DNA of 64,000 nt from assembly GCF_014696625.1 (NCBI RefSeq), contig NZ_JACJQL010000011.1:90352-154351 (forward strand), written 5' to 3'. A program made the translations under genes and the position numbers. Source of the DNA: Nostoc parmelioides FACHB-3921 (GTDB lineage Bacteria > Cyanobacteriota > Cyanobacteriia > Cyanobacteriales > Nostocaceae). Positions 42,554 to 52,009 of the stretch are shown here, piece by piece; within the stretch, counting starts at the first letter, position 1, and the number at the start of each line of letters is the position of its first letter. A model generated the notes under the pieces. That model had not been told where the DNA came from. It ran no database searches and saw nothing but the letters and a program-made list of their open reading frames with translations.

Positions 42554-44293
42554 TCAACGCCAACCCAAAAACCGCAATCCTGGCACAATGAGGTAGTAGC
42601 TTACGCCTAACCAAAAGCTCATCAAAATACCGATAGAGCTAAAGAAGATGATAGGTAAGGATAATTCTGACCAGAGGTGACGATTAGAAAATTGTAAAAC
42701 GGTGGTGGGAAAACCTAAAACTATCAAAATTGCCACAACGATCGCTGTTCCAAATGAGCCAATCATGGCATAAACTATGTGATGGCTACGGAAACTCATA
42801 CTTAGAGCTAGTAAAAATACGGCTATGGAGGTTGCGCCTACTAAACCTTCACCGCTATCTGCGGTTGATGTGATGATTTGCCACAATAACCAGCCAAAGG
42901 CGTAGCTGATTATCCCCATGAATGAGGCGACTAAAAACCGCCGTCTTTGGGCAAAACATCCGGATGCTGTCAGTCCCCAGGCTGTACCTAAGCCTGCGGC
43001 CGCAAATACGATGATTTCTGCACCAAATCCTGATTCAGGGTTAGGTATTAATTCGGGTAATTGACTGGCAATAAATTCTATTAAGCGATCGCCTAAGTTT
43101 GTGCGATATGCCAAAATAAATCCAGCGATCGTTCCTACACTTGCACCAAGACCGGTTAACAGCATTGCCCAAATGGTGGAAAAACAAGCTGTGATGATCT
43201 GCACTATTGTCTGTGCAATCCACCGCAGGATTTTGCCTAAGGTTTGTCCCAAGTTGCTGAAAACTTGCTCTGTCGATTGATTTAATAGTGCTAGTTGATT
43301 GACAACCTGTGTTAATAATTGTTGAAAATTGTTCTGTCCTGAAGCGGGCTGGTTAATTTTTGTTAACCGCTTTTGAATCATAGCAGCATTCGCTGGGCGC
43401 GATCGCACATCCTCATGCACCATCTCATCTAATAAATCTGCCAACTCAGGTCTGATAGTCACTCTATTACGCCATTGCAAAACCCCCGTCTGGGGATCTT
43501 CCAACTCTGGCGGATATTTACCTGTGAGTAATTCAATCATCGTACGACCGAGAGCATAAAAATCAACACTCGGCCCGATATGTCCACCCGTCACTTGTTC
43601 TGGGGGACTGTAACCAGAAGAAAATAACCTTGTAGAACTTGATTCTTGGCGCTGTCTTCCTGTATTGAATTGTTTTGCCCCACCGAAATCAATTAAAACT
43701 AATTGTTCCCATCCTGTTCCCCCTGAGGATGCAATGACACTAGGTGAGGGAGTACGTAACATCAAATTGGAAGGCTTGATATCACGATGTATAATTTGAT
43801 GCTTATGTAATTCTTGTAAGATTTTTATTGCTTGGGTTAACCAGTTTAATACCAAATTTTCTGGACACCCTTGGGGATACTTATTTAACATTTCCTCCAA
43901 AGTCGGCCCGTTAATTTTTTCCATTACCAAACAAGGTAGTTGGCGCGACTTGGGATTGGATAAATTAACTTGAAAATGACCATCAGCTTCGACTTTGGGG
44001 ACACCAGGATGGCGTAACCTGACTAAAACTTCTGCCTCTTGCGTAAATAATTCCAGCGCCTTGGGAGAATCTTCTATCAACACCTTTAGCACTTTTTCCG
44101 TTTGGGTCTTCTCATCCCAAACTGTATAAATTTGTGCGAATCCCCCCGCACCCAAGGTCTGTAGAGGCACATAACGATCTAACAACTGTAGCACCGCCCC
44201 ACAGCTGTTACAAAATTTGTTACCCCAGGGTTGGGGGTAGGGACGTTGACAGTCAGGATTTATGCAGTGAACCCCAGAAGAACGGTATACCAA
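42554..44293 (-). CDS. Ser/Thr protein kinase with zinc ribbon and membrane domain
   Basis: A 579-residue Hanks-type kinase. An N-terminal zinc ribbon has C10, C15, C28 and C31. The kinase domain (about 40-305) shows the Gly loop L-G-A-G-G-F-A-Q, the catalytic loop HRDIKPSN, the DFGGAK magnesium loop and the S-S-G-Y-S-P-P-E-Q activation segment. A linker leads to four to six hydrophobic helices (about 355-575), so the kinase is membrane-attached by its C-terminus. The start is TTG at 44293, just before the first ribbon cysteine; no ATG is available. The partner substrate is unknown. Confidence 0.88.
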   Translation of the reverse strand: MVYRSSGVHCINPDCQRPYPQPWGNKFCNSCGAVLQLLDRYVPLQTLGAGGFAQIYTVWDEKTQTEKVLKVLIEDSPKALELFTQEAEVLVRLRHPGVPKVEADGHFQVNLSNPKSRQLPCLVMEKINGPTLEEMLNKYPQGCPENLVLNWLTQAIKILQELHKHQIIHRDIKPSNLMLRTPSPSVIASSGGTGWEQLVLIDFGGAKQFNTGRQRQESSSTRLFSSGYSPPEQVTGGHIGPSVDFYALGRTMIELLTGKYPPELEDPQTGVLQWRNRVTIRPELADLLDEMVHEDVRSRPANAAMIQKRLTKINQPASGQNNFQQLLTQVVNQLALLNQSTEQVFSNLGQTLGKILRWIAQTIVQIITACFSTIWAMLLTGLGASVGTIAGFILAYRTNLGDRLIEFIASQLPELIPNPESGFGAEIIVFAAAGLGTAWGLTASGCFAQRRRFLVASFMGIISYAFGWLLWQIITSTADSGEGLVGATSIAVFLLALSMSFRSHHIVYAMIGSFGTAIVVAILIVLGFPTTVLQFSNRHLWSELSLPIIFFSSIGILMSFWLGVSYYLIVPGLRFLGWR

Positions 44294-44546
44294 GGCTTTT
44301 AATCTCTAATTCATTTTCGACGCTCAAGAATTTTTCACAATAGCTGATTTGCTGGTTTTGAGCATATTTAGTCAGTCCCTACTTACTATTTTTATTATGC
44401 TCAATAGATGTTCAAAAGGTTGTATTGATTATAAAAATCATCGAGAATGGGTACTGGGAATAAAATAATTACTTGTATACCCCTATACCCCTATACCCTT
44501 CTCCAAACCCTTGATCTTTCGTTTTCATGGGTAAGTCCTATACTTA

Positions 44547-45974
44547 TCACTCTTGGTGTGTTTCTCTTTGCTTGTGACGTTCTTTGAGTTTTAGCAGAAT
44601 TTCCGCGTGCATTTCACGGGTAATGGGATAGAAATAAGTTAAGACTAAGCCAAAAATTAAACAGATGGTGGGTAAAGGCCCAACGGCAATGCGGATAGCG
44701 AAAAGAGCCGATTCTGGTTGTATTGGTAGAGTAGTTTGTCCAGCGACAGCTTCTTTAAAACCAGATGCTTGCAAGGCGTTACCCACCAGAAATAAGCCGA
44801 AAGCTAAACCAAATTTCTGCAATAAAACCATGAAGCCGTAAAAAATCCCTTCTCGCCGTTGTCCGGTTTGCAGTTCGTCTAATTCAATGACATCGGGAAT
44901 CATTGACCAGGGGACTAAGTAAGCTGTGGATACACCCACGCCCGCCATGATAGCCATAACATACATCAAACTGATTTGGCCAGGCTGTAAAAAAAAGAGT
45001 CCAGCAGCTGCAATAATCCACAAACTCATTCCTGAGAAATAAACAAGTTTTTTGCCAATTTTTTTACTTAAAGCCGTCCAGACAAATAACATCAATAAAG
45101 CAGTCCCCTGTACTGCAATCATCGTTGTGGGTACATCTGATTCAGGCAGAGACATACAATTGATGACAAAGTAGGGAATAATGCTGGCTGTTATTTGTAC
45201 TCCTAACCAAGAAAACAAATATATGCCAATTACAAATAGAAAAGGGCGATTGCTGAAAACAATTTTTAATTGCTCAAAAAAGGGAATAGAGTCAGATTCC
45301 TCAATTTGAATGCGTTTTGCTTCAAATGCCAGCACGCGATCGCGCACGCCAAACACGCACCAATATAATGATATGACCGAGATGACGGTGCAAATTGCCG
45401 CTAAAACTATATACTGTTGCTGGCGATCGCTAATCAACGACAATACAACTTTAGATAAAATTAAAGATAAAATACTGCCGCCAATAGAAAAGGCGAAGCG
45501 AAAACTATTTAAGCTAGTGCGTTCGTCATAATCTTGGGTAAGTTCTGGAGTCAGCGCTGTATAAGGCAGATTGACGACCGTGTAAAACACCTGGGAAATC
45601 AACCCAATCACTACGTAATACCAAAACAACGCCCAGACATTACTACCCTGGTCGCTACTAAATCGCGGTACAATCCACTGTAAGAAAAAGAAAATTCCAA
45701 AAGGAATTGCCCCGTAAAGCATCCAAGGCAAACGACGACCCCACCGCCGAGATTTAGTTTTATCCGTCAATACCCCCACAAAAGGATCGTTAACAGCGTC
45801 CCAAATTTTACCAATCATTAAAACACTGCCCGCCAAACCAGCCGGAATACCAGCAACGTTAGTAAAGAAAATTAATAAAAAGAATATAGAAATATTAGCG
45901 GTAATTGCTGGGCCTAAATCACCTGCACCATAAGCCAGCTTGGTTTTCAAATCTAATTTTTGGCTATTTTCCAT
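44547..45974 (-). CDS. MFS transporter, GPH (MelB-like) family
   Basis: A 475-residue permease with about twelve membrane helices. The N-terminus Y-G-A-G-D-L-G, then W-D-A-V-N-D-P-F-V-G and the R-R-W-G-R-R-L-P-W loop are diagnostic of the glycoside-pentoside-hexuronide:cation symporter family. A late P-W-S-M-I-P-D-V-I-E is the matching motif in the second half. It likely imports or exports a sugar or sugar derivative with Na+ or H+. It is divergent from the phosphoribosyltransferase gene; a HIP1 site lies between them. Confidence 0.85.
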   Translation of the reverse strand: MENSQKLDLKTKLAYGAGDLGPAITANISIFFLLIFFTNVAGIPAGLAGSVLMIGKIWDAVNDPFVGVLTDKTKSRRWGRRLPWMLYGAIPFGIFFFLQWIVPRFSSDQGSNVWALFWYYVVIGLISQVFYTVVNLPYTALTPELTQDYDERTSLNSFRFAFSIGGSILSLILSKVVLSLISDRQQQYIVLAAICTVISVISLYWCVFGVRDRVLAFEAKRIQIEESDSIPFFEQLKIVFSNRPFLFVIGIYLFSWLGVQITASIIPYFVINCMSLPESDVPTTMIAVQGTALLMLFVWTALSKKIGKKLVYFSGMSLWIIAAAGLFFLQPGQISLMYVMAIMAGVGVSTAYLVPWSMIPDVIELDELQTGQRREGIFYGFMVLLQKFGLAFGLFLVGNALQASGFKEAVAGQTTLPIQPESALFAIRIAVGPLPTICLIFGLVLTYFYPITREMHAEILLKLKERHKQRETHQE

Positions 45975-46039
45975 AATGGCTTGCGCTCATATTAAAATAT
46001 TGCGATCGCCTTTAGTATCACCTAAAACCTACTTACCTT

Positions 46040-46558
46040 ATGCCAGACCTTTACGTTTCTTGGTCAGAGTATCACTATAAAATTGAGCAACTGGCTGCTC
46101 ATATTTATCAATCTGGCTGGAAGTTCAATCAAATCGTCTGTTTAGCCAGGGGTGGACTACGAGTGGGAGACATAATTTCCCGTATCTATGACAAACCTTT
46201 AGCAATTTTAGCTACGTCTTCCTACAGTGGTGCAGGTAAGCAAGAAAGAGGTTATTTAAATGTTTCTCGTCATCTAACAATGACTACTGAAAGTTTAGGT
46301 TCTCGTATTCTCCTCGTCGATGACTTAGTAGACTCTGGAATCACACTCAAAGAAACCATACCTTGGCTGAAACAATATAGTGATTCCCCAATTGAGGAAA
46401 TCCGCACAGCAGTAGTTTGGTATAAAGCTTGTTCAGAGATTAAACCCAATTACTACGTCGATTATCTGCCAGATAATCCTTGGATTCATCAGCCCTTTGA
46501 ACATTATGAGCATACCAATCCCGCAGATTTGGCGGCTAAGTTAGGTCAGTATTGTTGA
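46040..46558 (+). CDS. Phosphoribosyltransferase
   Basis: A 172-residue type I phosphoribosyltransferase. The PRPP-binding loop RILLVDDLVDSGITL (about 92-106) is complete, and the early CLARGGLRVGD matches the PPi-binding loop of the xanthine/hypoxanthine (Gpt-like) branch. It most likely salvages a purine base with PRPP. The tail D-N-P-W-I-H-Q-P-F-E-H-Y-E is characteristic of the branch in which members are annotated as hypoxanthine or xanthine phosphoribosyltransferase. The base specificity is not certain. Confidence 0.82.
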   Translation: MPDLYVSWSEYHYKIEQLAAHIYQSGWKFNQIVCLARGGLRVGDIISRIYDKPLAILATSSYSGAGKQERGYLNVSRHLTMTTESLGSRILLVDDLVDSGITLKETIPWLKQYSDSPIEEIRTAVVWYKACSEIKPNYYVDYLPDNPWIHQPFEHYEHTNPADLAAKLGQYC

Positions 46559-46559
46559 T

Positions 46560-46625
46560 GGGGAAGATGGAGAAGATATATGTTGACTGTTGATTGTTGA
46601 CTGTTGACTGTTGACTAGTAACAAC
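46560..46625. repeat. TTGACTG heptamer-like repeats
   Basis: About five near-tandem copies of TTGACTG/TTGATTG lie between two converging genes. They belong to the same repeat class as those at 18685 and 20256. Confidence 0.7.
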
Positions 46626-46633
46626 TGACCAAT

Positions 46634-47560
46634 TCAAAACAACCATAGCCACATGGGCAGTGTTAAGAGTAGTAACACAGATCCTACGGCTATTGTTGTG
46701 ACTGCGAGATTGTGGTCTAAATTGAAGGTTTCGGCGATTACCAGACAGGCAAAGGCTGGAGGCATAGCCGTTTGGAGGATAATCACTTTGGCGGCTGGCC
46801 CGGTTAATCCAAAAAGCGGTAAGGTGTAGCCTAAAATTAAGGGAACTAGGAGCATTTTGATGCCTACGCTGATGCCCACTTGTGGCAGGTTACCTAAAGA
46901 ATTTAGTTTGCTTAAGCGCATTCCAATTAATAGTAGAGATAAGCCCACCGTACTCCAAGCGAATTTATCTAAGCCATATTCCCAAATTTCCGGAATTGCT
47001 ATTTGGCGAAATAGTAAGCCAAATCCGAAACTCCATAGAGCCGGATTAATAATAATAGCTCTTGTGACTTGCGTAAATTGGCTGTGATTTTGTAAACTCG
47101 TGCCGAAATGAGCGCCTAATGCTACACCCAAGGCATAAGCACCAGGAAAAGACCCCAGTAAATCGTAAAATAATGCCCAAGCAAAGTATTCTTTACCTAC
47201 CATTGCTAAGGTAATAGGAAAGCCTAAGTAACCTGTGTTACCTATCATAGCTGCTAGTAACAAGCTTCCCTGGGTGGGTTTTTCAGGTTTTGTATTACTA
47301 AAGTATGTCTGTCCTTTGATTCCTAGCCAAGCGAAGAACGCGCCTAGTAGAATAGCCAAGTATGCGATCGCCGGAGCAACCCAGATTTGTCCTGATAAGT
47401 CAGTTTGTCGGAGAAAAGATACTATACTTATCGGTACTCCCACCCAGAAAAGAAACTGACCCAGACGGGTAGGAACTGTACCCGGTAGCTTGCGTCCCAG
47501 GATAAAACCTACTAAGACTAAGCTGACAAGTTTGACGTATAGTTCTAGGAGATTTATCAA
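46634..47560 (-). CDS. AEC-family (auxin efflux carrier-like) transporter
   Basis: A 308-residue membrane protein with about ten helices in two five-helix halves. The motifs I-G-N-T-G-Y-L-G-F-P-I and Q-T-A-M-P-P-A-F-A are the conserved crossover regions of the bacterial branch of auxin efflux carriers, which move small organic anions such as malate. The start is TTG at 47560, giving M-I-N-L-L-E-L-Y as expected for the first helix. It is divergent from the VanY-type gene at 47662. Confidence 0.82.
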   Translation of the reverse strand: MINLLELYVKLVSLVLVGFILGRKLPGTVPTRLGQFLFWVGVPISIVSFLRQTDLSGQIWVAPAIAYLAILLGAFFAWLGIKGQTYFSNTKPEKPTQGSLLLAAMIGNTGYLGFPITLAMVGKEYFAWALFYDLLGSFPGAYALGVALGAHFGTSLQNHSQFTQVTRAIIINPALWSFGFGLLFRQIAIPEIWEYGLDKFAWSTVGLSLLLIGMRLSKLNSLGNLPQVGISVGIKMLLVPLILGYTLPLFGLTGPAAKVIILQTAMPPAFACLVIAETFNLDHNLAVTTIAVGSVLLLLTLPMWLWLF

Positions 47561-47661
47561 TGTTGCGCCTAAGAATTATAGATGTAAAATGCTACCGAAT
47601 AAGCTTATTCTGATCAAGTCTACAATTTTTATGAAAGTTCCACAAAACCAGGAGTTGACCT

Positions 47662-48471
47662 GTGAATAAAGCTGGGTTTTCTGGAGAGCCACGCGACCCA
47701 TTTGATGAACTTAGTGATGATATCCCAGTAGCCTTACGCGACACTCCTGGTATCACACCTAAACAACGCTTACAACGCCTGATTTTCGTGATGGGTGGAG
47801 TAGGCGCGTTTGTGATACTGGCGATTGTCAGTGGTTTTGTTTTTTTTATCACCACGCCTAAAAAAACTACTGAGTCTCAGCCTTCGCCAGCTATTGCTGA
47901 TGCTACACCAATACCTACAGCCAGCAACCCGGCTGATCTGCAAACTGTATTAGGTCATTTGGCTTACCCAGAAGCACCAGAGTCAGAATTAGTGCCAATC
48001 AGTAGGAATGGACGCATCCGGATGCGTAGAACTGCGGCTCAACGGTTCCAAGAAATGGTGCAGGCGGCTCGGAGTGCGGGTGTTATCTTAATGCCTATTT
48101 CCGGCTTTCGTTCTGTAAAAGAGCAAGAGCAATTATTTTTTGCTATTGGCGCTCAACGCAACCAAACCCCAGCCCAAAGAGCAGCCCTCAGCGCTCCCCC
48201 TGGTCATAGCGAACATCACACAGGTTACGCTGTGGATATTGGGGATGGCGCAGCACCGACAACTAATTTGCAAGCTATTTTTGAAAATACCAGAGCTTTT
48301 AAATGGCTAGAGACGAATGCAGCTCGCTTTGGTTTTGAGATGTCTTTTCCGAAGGATAATTCCCAAGGAGTAAGTTATGAACCTTGGCACTGGCGTTTTG
48401 TAGGCGATCGCCATAGCCTAGAAACATTTTATAAAGCTAGAAATTTAAAACCCGTTAAAACACAGCAATAA
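47662..48471 (+). CDS. VanY-family D-Ala-D-Ala carboxypeptidase
   Basis: A 269-residue membrane-anchored peptidase. A cytoplasmic N-terminus is followed by one helix (about 40-65), a Ser/Pro/Thr linker and the zinc peptidase domain. It has the SGFRS motif, the zinc ligands in G-H-S-E-H-H-T-G-Y-A-V-D-I-G and the terminal E-P-W-H-W-R-F. It trims the terminal D-Ala of peptidoglycan stem peptides. The start is GTG at 47662 with CAGGAG about ten bases upstream. Confidence 0.9.
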   Translation: MNKAGFSGEPRDPFDELSDDIPVALRDTPGITPKQRLQRLIFVMGGVGAFVILAIVSGFVFFITTPKKTTESQPSPAIADATPIPTASNPADLQTVLGHLAYPEAPESELVPISRNGRIRMRRTAAQRFQEMVQAARSAGVILMPISGFRSVKEQEQLFFAIGAQRNQTPAQRAALSAPPGHSEHHTGYAVDIGDGAAPTTNLQAIFENTRAFKWLETNAARFGFEMSFPKDNSQGVSYEPWHWRFVGDRHSLETFYKARNLKPVKTQQ

Positions 48472-48610
48472 ACTGTTCAAAGTGGAGTAAATTAATCATA
48501 ATAAAACTCCTGGTTTTTAGTACTTTATACAGAGTAATACGTGTTCCTGAAATCGTCAGTCCACGTTCTGTACGGATAATTTGCGTTTGTCCATTAGATG
48601 CCAAATTCAT
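48455..48610 (-). pseudogene. N-terminal fragment of a DUF433-family gene
   Basis: From ATG 48610 the minus strand reads I-I-R-T-E-R-G-L-T-I-S-G-T-R-I-T-L-Y, the opening of DUF433 antitoxin-like proteins in cyanobacteria. After about 30 residues the match ends (K-V-L-K-T-R-S-F), and the frame closes at 48455 inside the VanY gene. The remaining two thirds is absent, so this is a deletion remnant. Confidence 0.7.
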
Positions 48611-48692
48611 AACCGTAGTTTTTTGTTAACTAATCTGATAATAGCCAGATACACTGTTCTAGTGTTTACATCAGACGCAAAGTTTCCAGAAC

Positions 48693-49835
48693 TTACACAC
48701 AAATATAAGATAAAGTTTGGGCAATTTGTTGATTGATTGTTACCACATCAAAACGTTGACTAGCAATAGCCTGGGCATTACTCGCTATAGTTGCAGTCTT
48801 TTGGGTGTCTTCAATACAGATATTAATAATATTGGCTAGTTCCTGGGATTCTCCTGGGGTAGTTAAGAACCCATTAACCCCATGTTCGACTAGTTCCATT
48901 GCACCACCTGCTTTGGCTGCAACTACGGGTTTACCGCAAAGCATAGCTTCAACAATCACTCTACCAAAGGGTTCTGGGGCTGTGGATGTGTGAGCGACTA
49001 AATTACAAGCCGCCATTAATTGGGGAATATCAGCCCGAAAACCTAAAAATTTAACGCGGTTTTCTAACCCTAATCTGGTAATTTGTTGATGTAGCTCTTT
49101 AACATAGTCTTGCTCACCAAATAGGGCATCACCTACCAAAATTGCTGTCACTTGTGGCGGACATTGAGCTAGTGCATCAATCAGAATATGCTGTCCCTTC
49201 CAAGGTGAAAGACGGCTAAAGTGTCCAACTACAAAATTATTTGCTACGCCTAATTGTTGTCGTAATTTACTAACATCTGATGCAGCAGTTTGATATAGAT
49301 TTATGTCAAAGCCGTTGTAGATGACTGTTGTTAGCTCTGCACGTCCTCCAGCTTGGATAAACGCTGTTTGACTGGCTTGGGAATTGGCGATTACCAATGA
49401 GGCGAAACGATTAACTAAGTTAACTGCAACCCGCAGGTTGGTTTGGCTAAAGTGTTCTGGGGAAAGAATATCATGTAAATGATAAACCAAAGGGCGACGA
49501 GCGATAAAGCTAGCGATCGCTCCAACAACTAACGCTTTTTGTGTATTGGCGTAGATTAAATCATATTCACGCGCTCTCTGCACAACTTTAGCCACCAGAG
49601 GCGCAAGTTGACCCAAACTACCAAATGCTTGCAATAAATTACTTTGCTTACGGACTTGAATGGGCTGATTGGTGAATACTTCAACCGGGATATGATGTTG
49701 CTCTAGTAAGGTTTTAAATGCTCCGTCCGCAAATAAACCAACCAAAGCGCGATCGCGGTAAGGTTTAGCAATATCAATTAAACATAATTCTGCACCACCT
49801 GGTTTCCCGCTCTGGTCTAAAAATAATATTTTCAT
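48693..49835 (-). CDS. Glycosyltransferase family 4
   Basis: A 380-residue GT-B enzyme. The N-terminal half begins MKILFLDQSGKPGGAELC, the acceptor-side glycine motif of GT4. The C-terminal half has G-F-R-A-D-I-P-Q-L-M and the E-x7-E donor motif in EPFGRVIVEAMLCG. It would add a sugar from a nucleotide donor to a glycan or lipid. I chose the ATG at 49835; an upstream in-frame extension of 23 residues lacks similarity to the family. It lies 86 bp after the end of the next GT4 gene on the same strand. Confidence 0.88.
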   Translation of the reverse strand: MKILFLDQSGKPGGAELCLIDIAKPYRDRALVGLFADGAFKTLLEQHHIPVEVFTNQPIQVRKQSNLLQAFGSLGQLAPLVAKVVQRAREYDLIYANTQKALVVGAIASFIARRPLVYHLHDILSPEHFSQTNLRVAVNLVNRFASLVIANSQASQTAFIQAGGRAELTTVIYNGFDINLYQTAASDVSKLRQQLGVANNFVVGHFSRLSPWKGQHILIDALAQCPPQVTAILVGDALFGEQDYVKELHQQITRLGLENRVKFLGFRADIPQLMAACNLVAHTSTAPEPFGRVIVEAMLCGKPVVAAKAGGAMELVEHGVNGFLTTPGESQELANIINICIEDTQKTATIASNAQAIASQRFDVVTINQQIAQTLSYICV

Positions 49836-49921
49836 ATAAGTAATCCGGTTTGATTCCTGTATGTGTGGCCTAGCGTAGCCATATTTATTTGCGTATACAA
49901 TCAACAGTCAACAGTCATCAG

Positions 49922-51091
49922 TCAAGCCAAAATTACCTGTCGCACTTGTTGAGCAATTTTCTGCCAATCAAAGTTAGTTAGAGCATACTGGCGACATTCT
50001 TCTCGTGAAGGCGTTGGTATTTGTTCTAGCAAGATTTGTGCTATTTTCTCAGCAATAGCCGTAGCTTCAGGAGAGGTAGTAATTAACTGTGGTGAAAATG
50101 GGGTTAAAATTTCTGGCATTCCTCCAATGGGAGTGCATAAAACAGGTGTACCACAAGCTAAAGATTCAGTGATTGCTAATCCAAACCCTTCAAAAGATTG
50201 ACTGGGCATAACAGTTAAGTTAGCAGCTTGGTAAGCGATAGGTAACTGCTCATCTGGGAGAAAACCTAAAAATTTTACGTTGTTCTCTAAACCCAATTCT
50301 TGAGCTTGTTTTTCCAATGTTCCTTGGAGATGTCCCCGACCGGCGATCGCTAGCCAAATATCGGGTAACTTTGGTTTAATTATTGCTAATGCTTGTAATA
50401 GTTTGTCTACTCCTACACGATGCACTAAACGTCTGGATGTGAATAAAATAGGACGACTTTCAGGCCAAGTTAACTGCTGGCGAGCTTGTTGGCGTGATAA
50501 ATTTGGCTGAAATTTATCAATGTTCACACCGCCAGGAATGATATGTATTTTGTGCCAGGGAATTTGATATTGGTGGTGTAATATATTACCAAATGCCTTA
50601 CTGAGAACAATAAAGCGATCGCAACGATTATATGTGGTTTGTTCTATCAACCGACGCTTTAAAAAAATACTAATTTTATTCTTCACTAATTCCTGTTTAC
50701 TTTCTGAAGCCCAAGGCCCATGAAAATTAAAAGTAATGGGTATACCTTGAGGCAAAATATCTAAAATAGGAAAGCTATATAAGGCAAAATGTAAATTGAT
50801 TGCGTCCGGTTTGCTTATTCTTGTTTTCTGGAAATTAGTCCGAATAGACCAAAACCTTTGCCAAATTCTACTGTTTGGAGATGCTAAGTTAGTTAGTTTA
50901 ATGGGCAAATGAAATTCATTATCTGGTAAACCAACTCCACACAACTCAACTCTATCTTGATTAGCTGATAATTGATAAGTCAACTCATAAATATATCTTT
51001 CCAAACCTCCAGGATTCGTAGGAAACCAACCAGAGCCTAAGGTCAGAATAGACGCAGATACTAAATTTAAATTTTCTTTTTTATATTCCAC
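49922..51091 (-). CDS. Glycosyltransferase family 4
   Basis: A 389-residue GT-B enzyme with the N-terminal motif W-F-P-T-N-P-G-G-L-E-R-Y and the donor-site motif FEGFGLAITESLACG. Between them are N-F-H-G-P-W-A and H-I-I-P-G-G-V-N, typical of GT4. The start is GTG at 51091 with AGGAG six bases upstream. It precedes the other GT4 gene on the same strand, suggesting a two-gene transcript for an exopolysaccharide or glycolipid. Acceptor and donor are unknown. Confidence 0.88.
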   Translation of the reverse strand: MEYKKENLNLVSASILTLGSGWFPTNPGGLERYIYELTYQLSANQDRVELCGVGLPDNEFHLPIKLTNLASPNSRIWQRFWSIRTNFQKTRISKPDAINLHFALYSFPILDILPQGIPITFNFHGPWASESKQELVKNKISIFLKRRLIEQTTYNRCDRFIVLSKAFGNILHHQYQIPWHKIHIIPGGVNIDKFQPNLSRQQARQQLTWPESRPILFTSRRLVHRVGVDKLLQALAIIKPKLPDIWLAIAGRGHLQGTLEKQAQELGLENNVKFLGFLPDEQLPIAYQAANLTVMPSQSFEGFGLAITESLACGTPVLCTPIGGMPEILTPFSPQLITTSPEATAIAEKIAQILLEQIPTPSREECRQYALTNFDWQKIAQQVRQVILA

Positions 51092-52009
51092 TCTTATCTC
51101 CTAGTACTGTGCGGAGTTTGAGGATATTGGCTTCAACATGAAATATCACTCCGTTTATATATTTAGCAAGATTGTCAAGATTATCAGGAAAATACAGGAG
51201 GAGATAAAGAAACAGGCGAGATTTTATTCATGTATTTTATTCTATACAGTTAATGACATACTACTTATTGTTTATCTTCTCTAATTTTCGGAGTTATCAG
51301 TAAATATTCCATCTAACTCAATATAGATTTTGTTTAAATTTACCTACGTTTGAGCTTTTTTATTTACCAAATCTTTAAATAAATATGATTGGTCTAATTT
51401 AAGCTTTTATAAAGACATTTCTTTCGTGATGTAGCGTGCTTCGGTAGTTAATGTATTGTTTATAACTTATAAAATTGAGGTTACAATTCCTCACTCATAA
51501 GGAGATGAGGAATCTGGTAATTGGTAATAGGTTGATGAATAATTTTCTGGGAAAAAGAGTATACCAATATACTAAATTCATATTTTTACAACTAATTTAA
51601 AAAAATAGAAAGTTATATTTTTTTGATGAATATTCGATAAACGCTAATTTCTTAAGTCCGTTAATTTGCTATTTATGTATTATCACTTACGTAATTAAAG
51701 ATAATACAAAGGACTTCTACACACTATAACCACAGACAGATAAATTAGGACATCAAACTAACATAAAACCCTCACAATAAGAGTATTTCAATTCTTGTAA
51801 TTCAGAATAAAAATACTTTTAAATAGGCAATATATTTTTTTGATAAGAATGTTTCCTTGAATCATTGTATTGAATGGTGTTTAGAAACATATATAACTCA
51901 ATAATTGAAGTTTTCCTGTTAATTCAATATCGCCGAGTAATATTAAAAATCACTATCAAGAATTATCTCGAATTACAAAAGATTAACTATTAAATGAATT
52001 GTTGGTGTA
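51092..52009. other. AT-rich intergenic region
   Basis: These 918 bp separate two divergent genes. They are markedly AT-rich. The only structure I can support is a 36-base hairpin-forming unit at 51485-51520, which recurs at 3420-3455. No coding frame with family features is present. Confidence 0.5.
51485..51520. repeat. 36-bp hairpin-forming repeat (second copy)
   Basis: ATTCCTCA and TGAGGAAT form an eight-base stem. The unit is identical at 29 of 36 positions to 3420-3455 in the same orientation, and both end in ATCTGGTAA. Confidence 0.65.
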
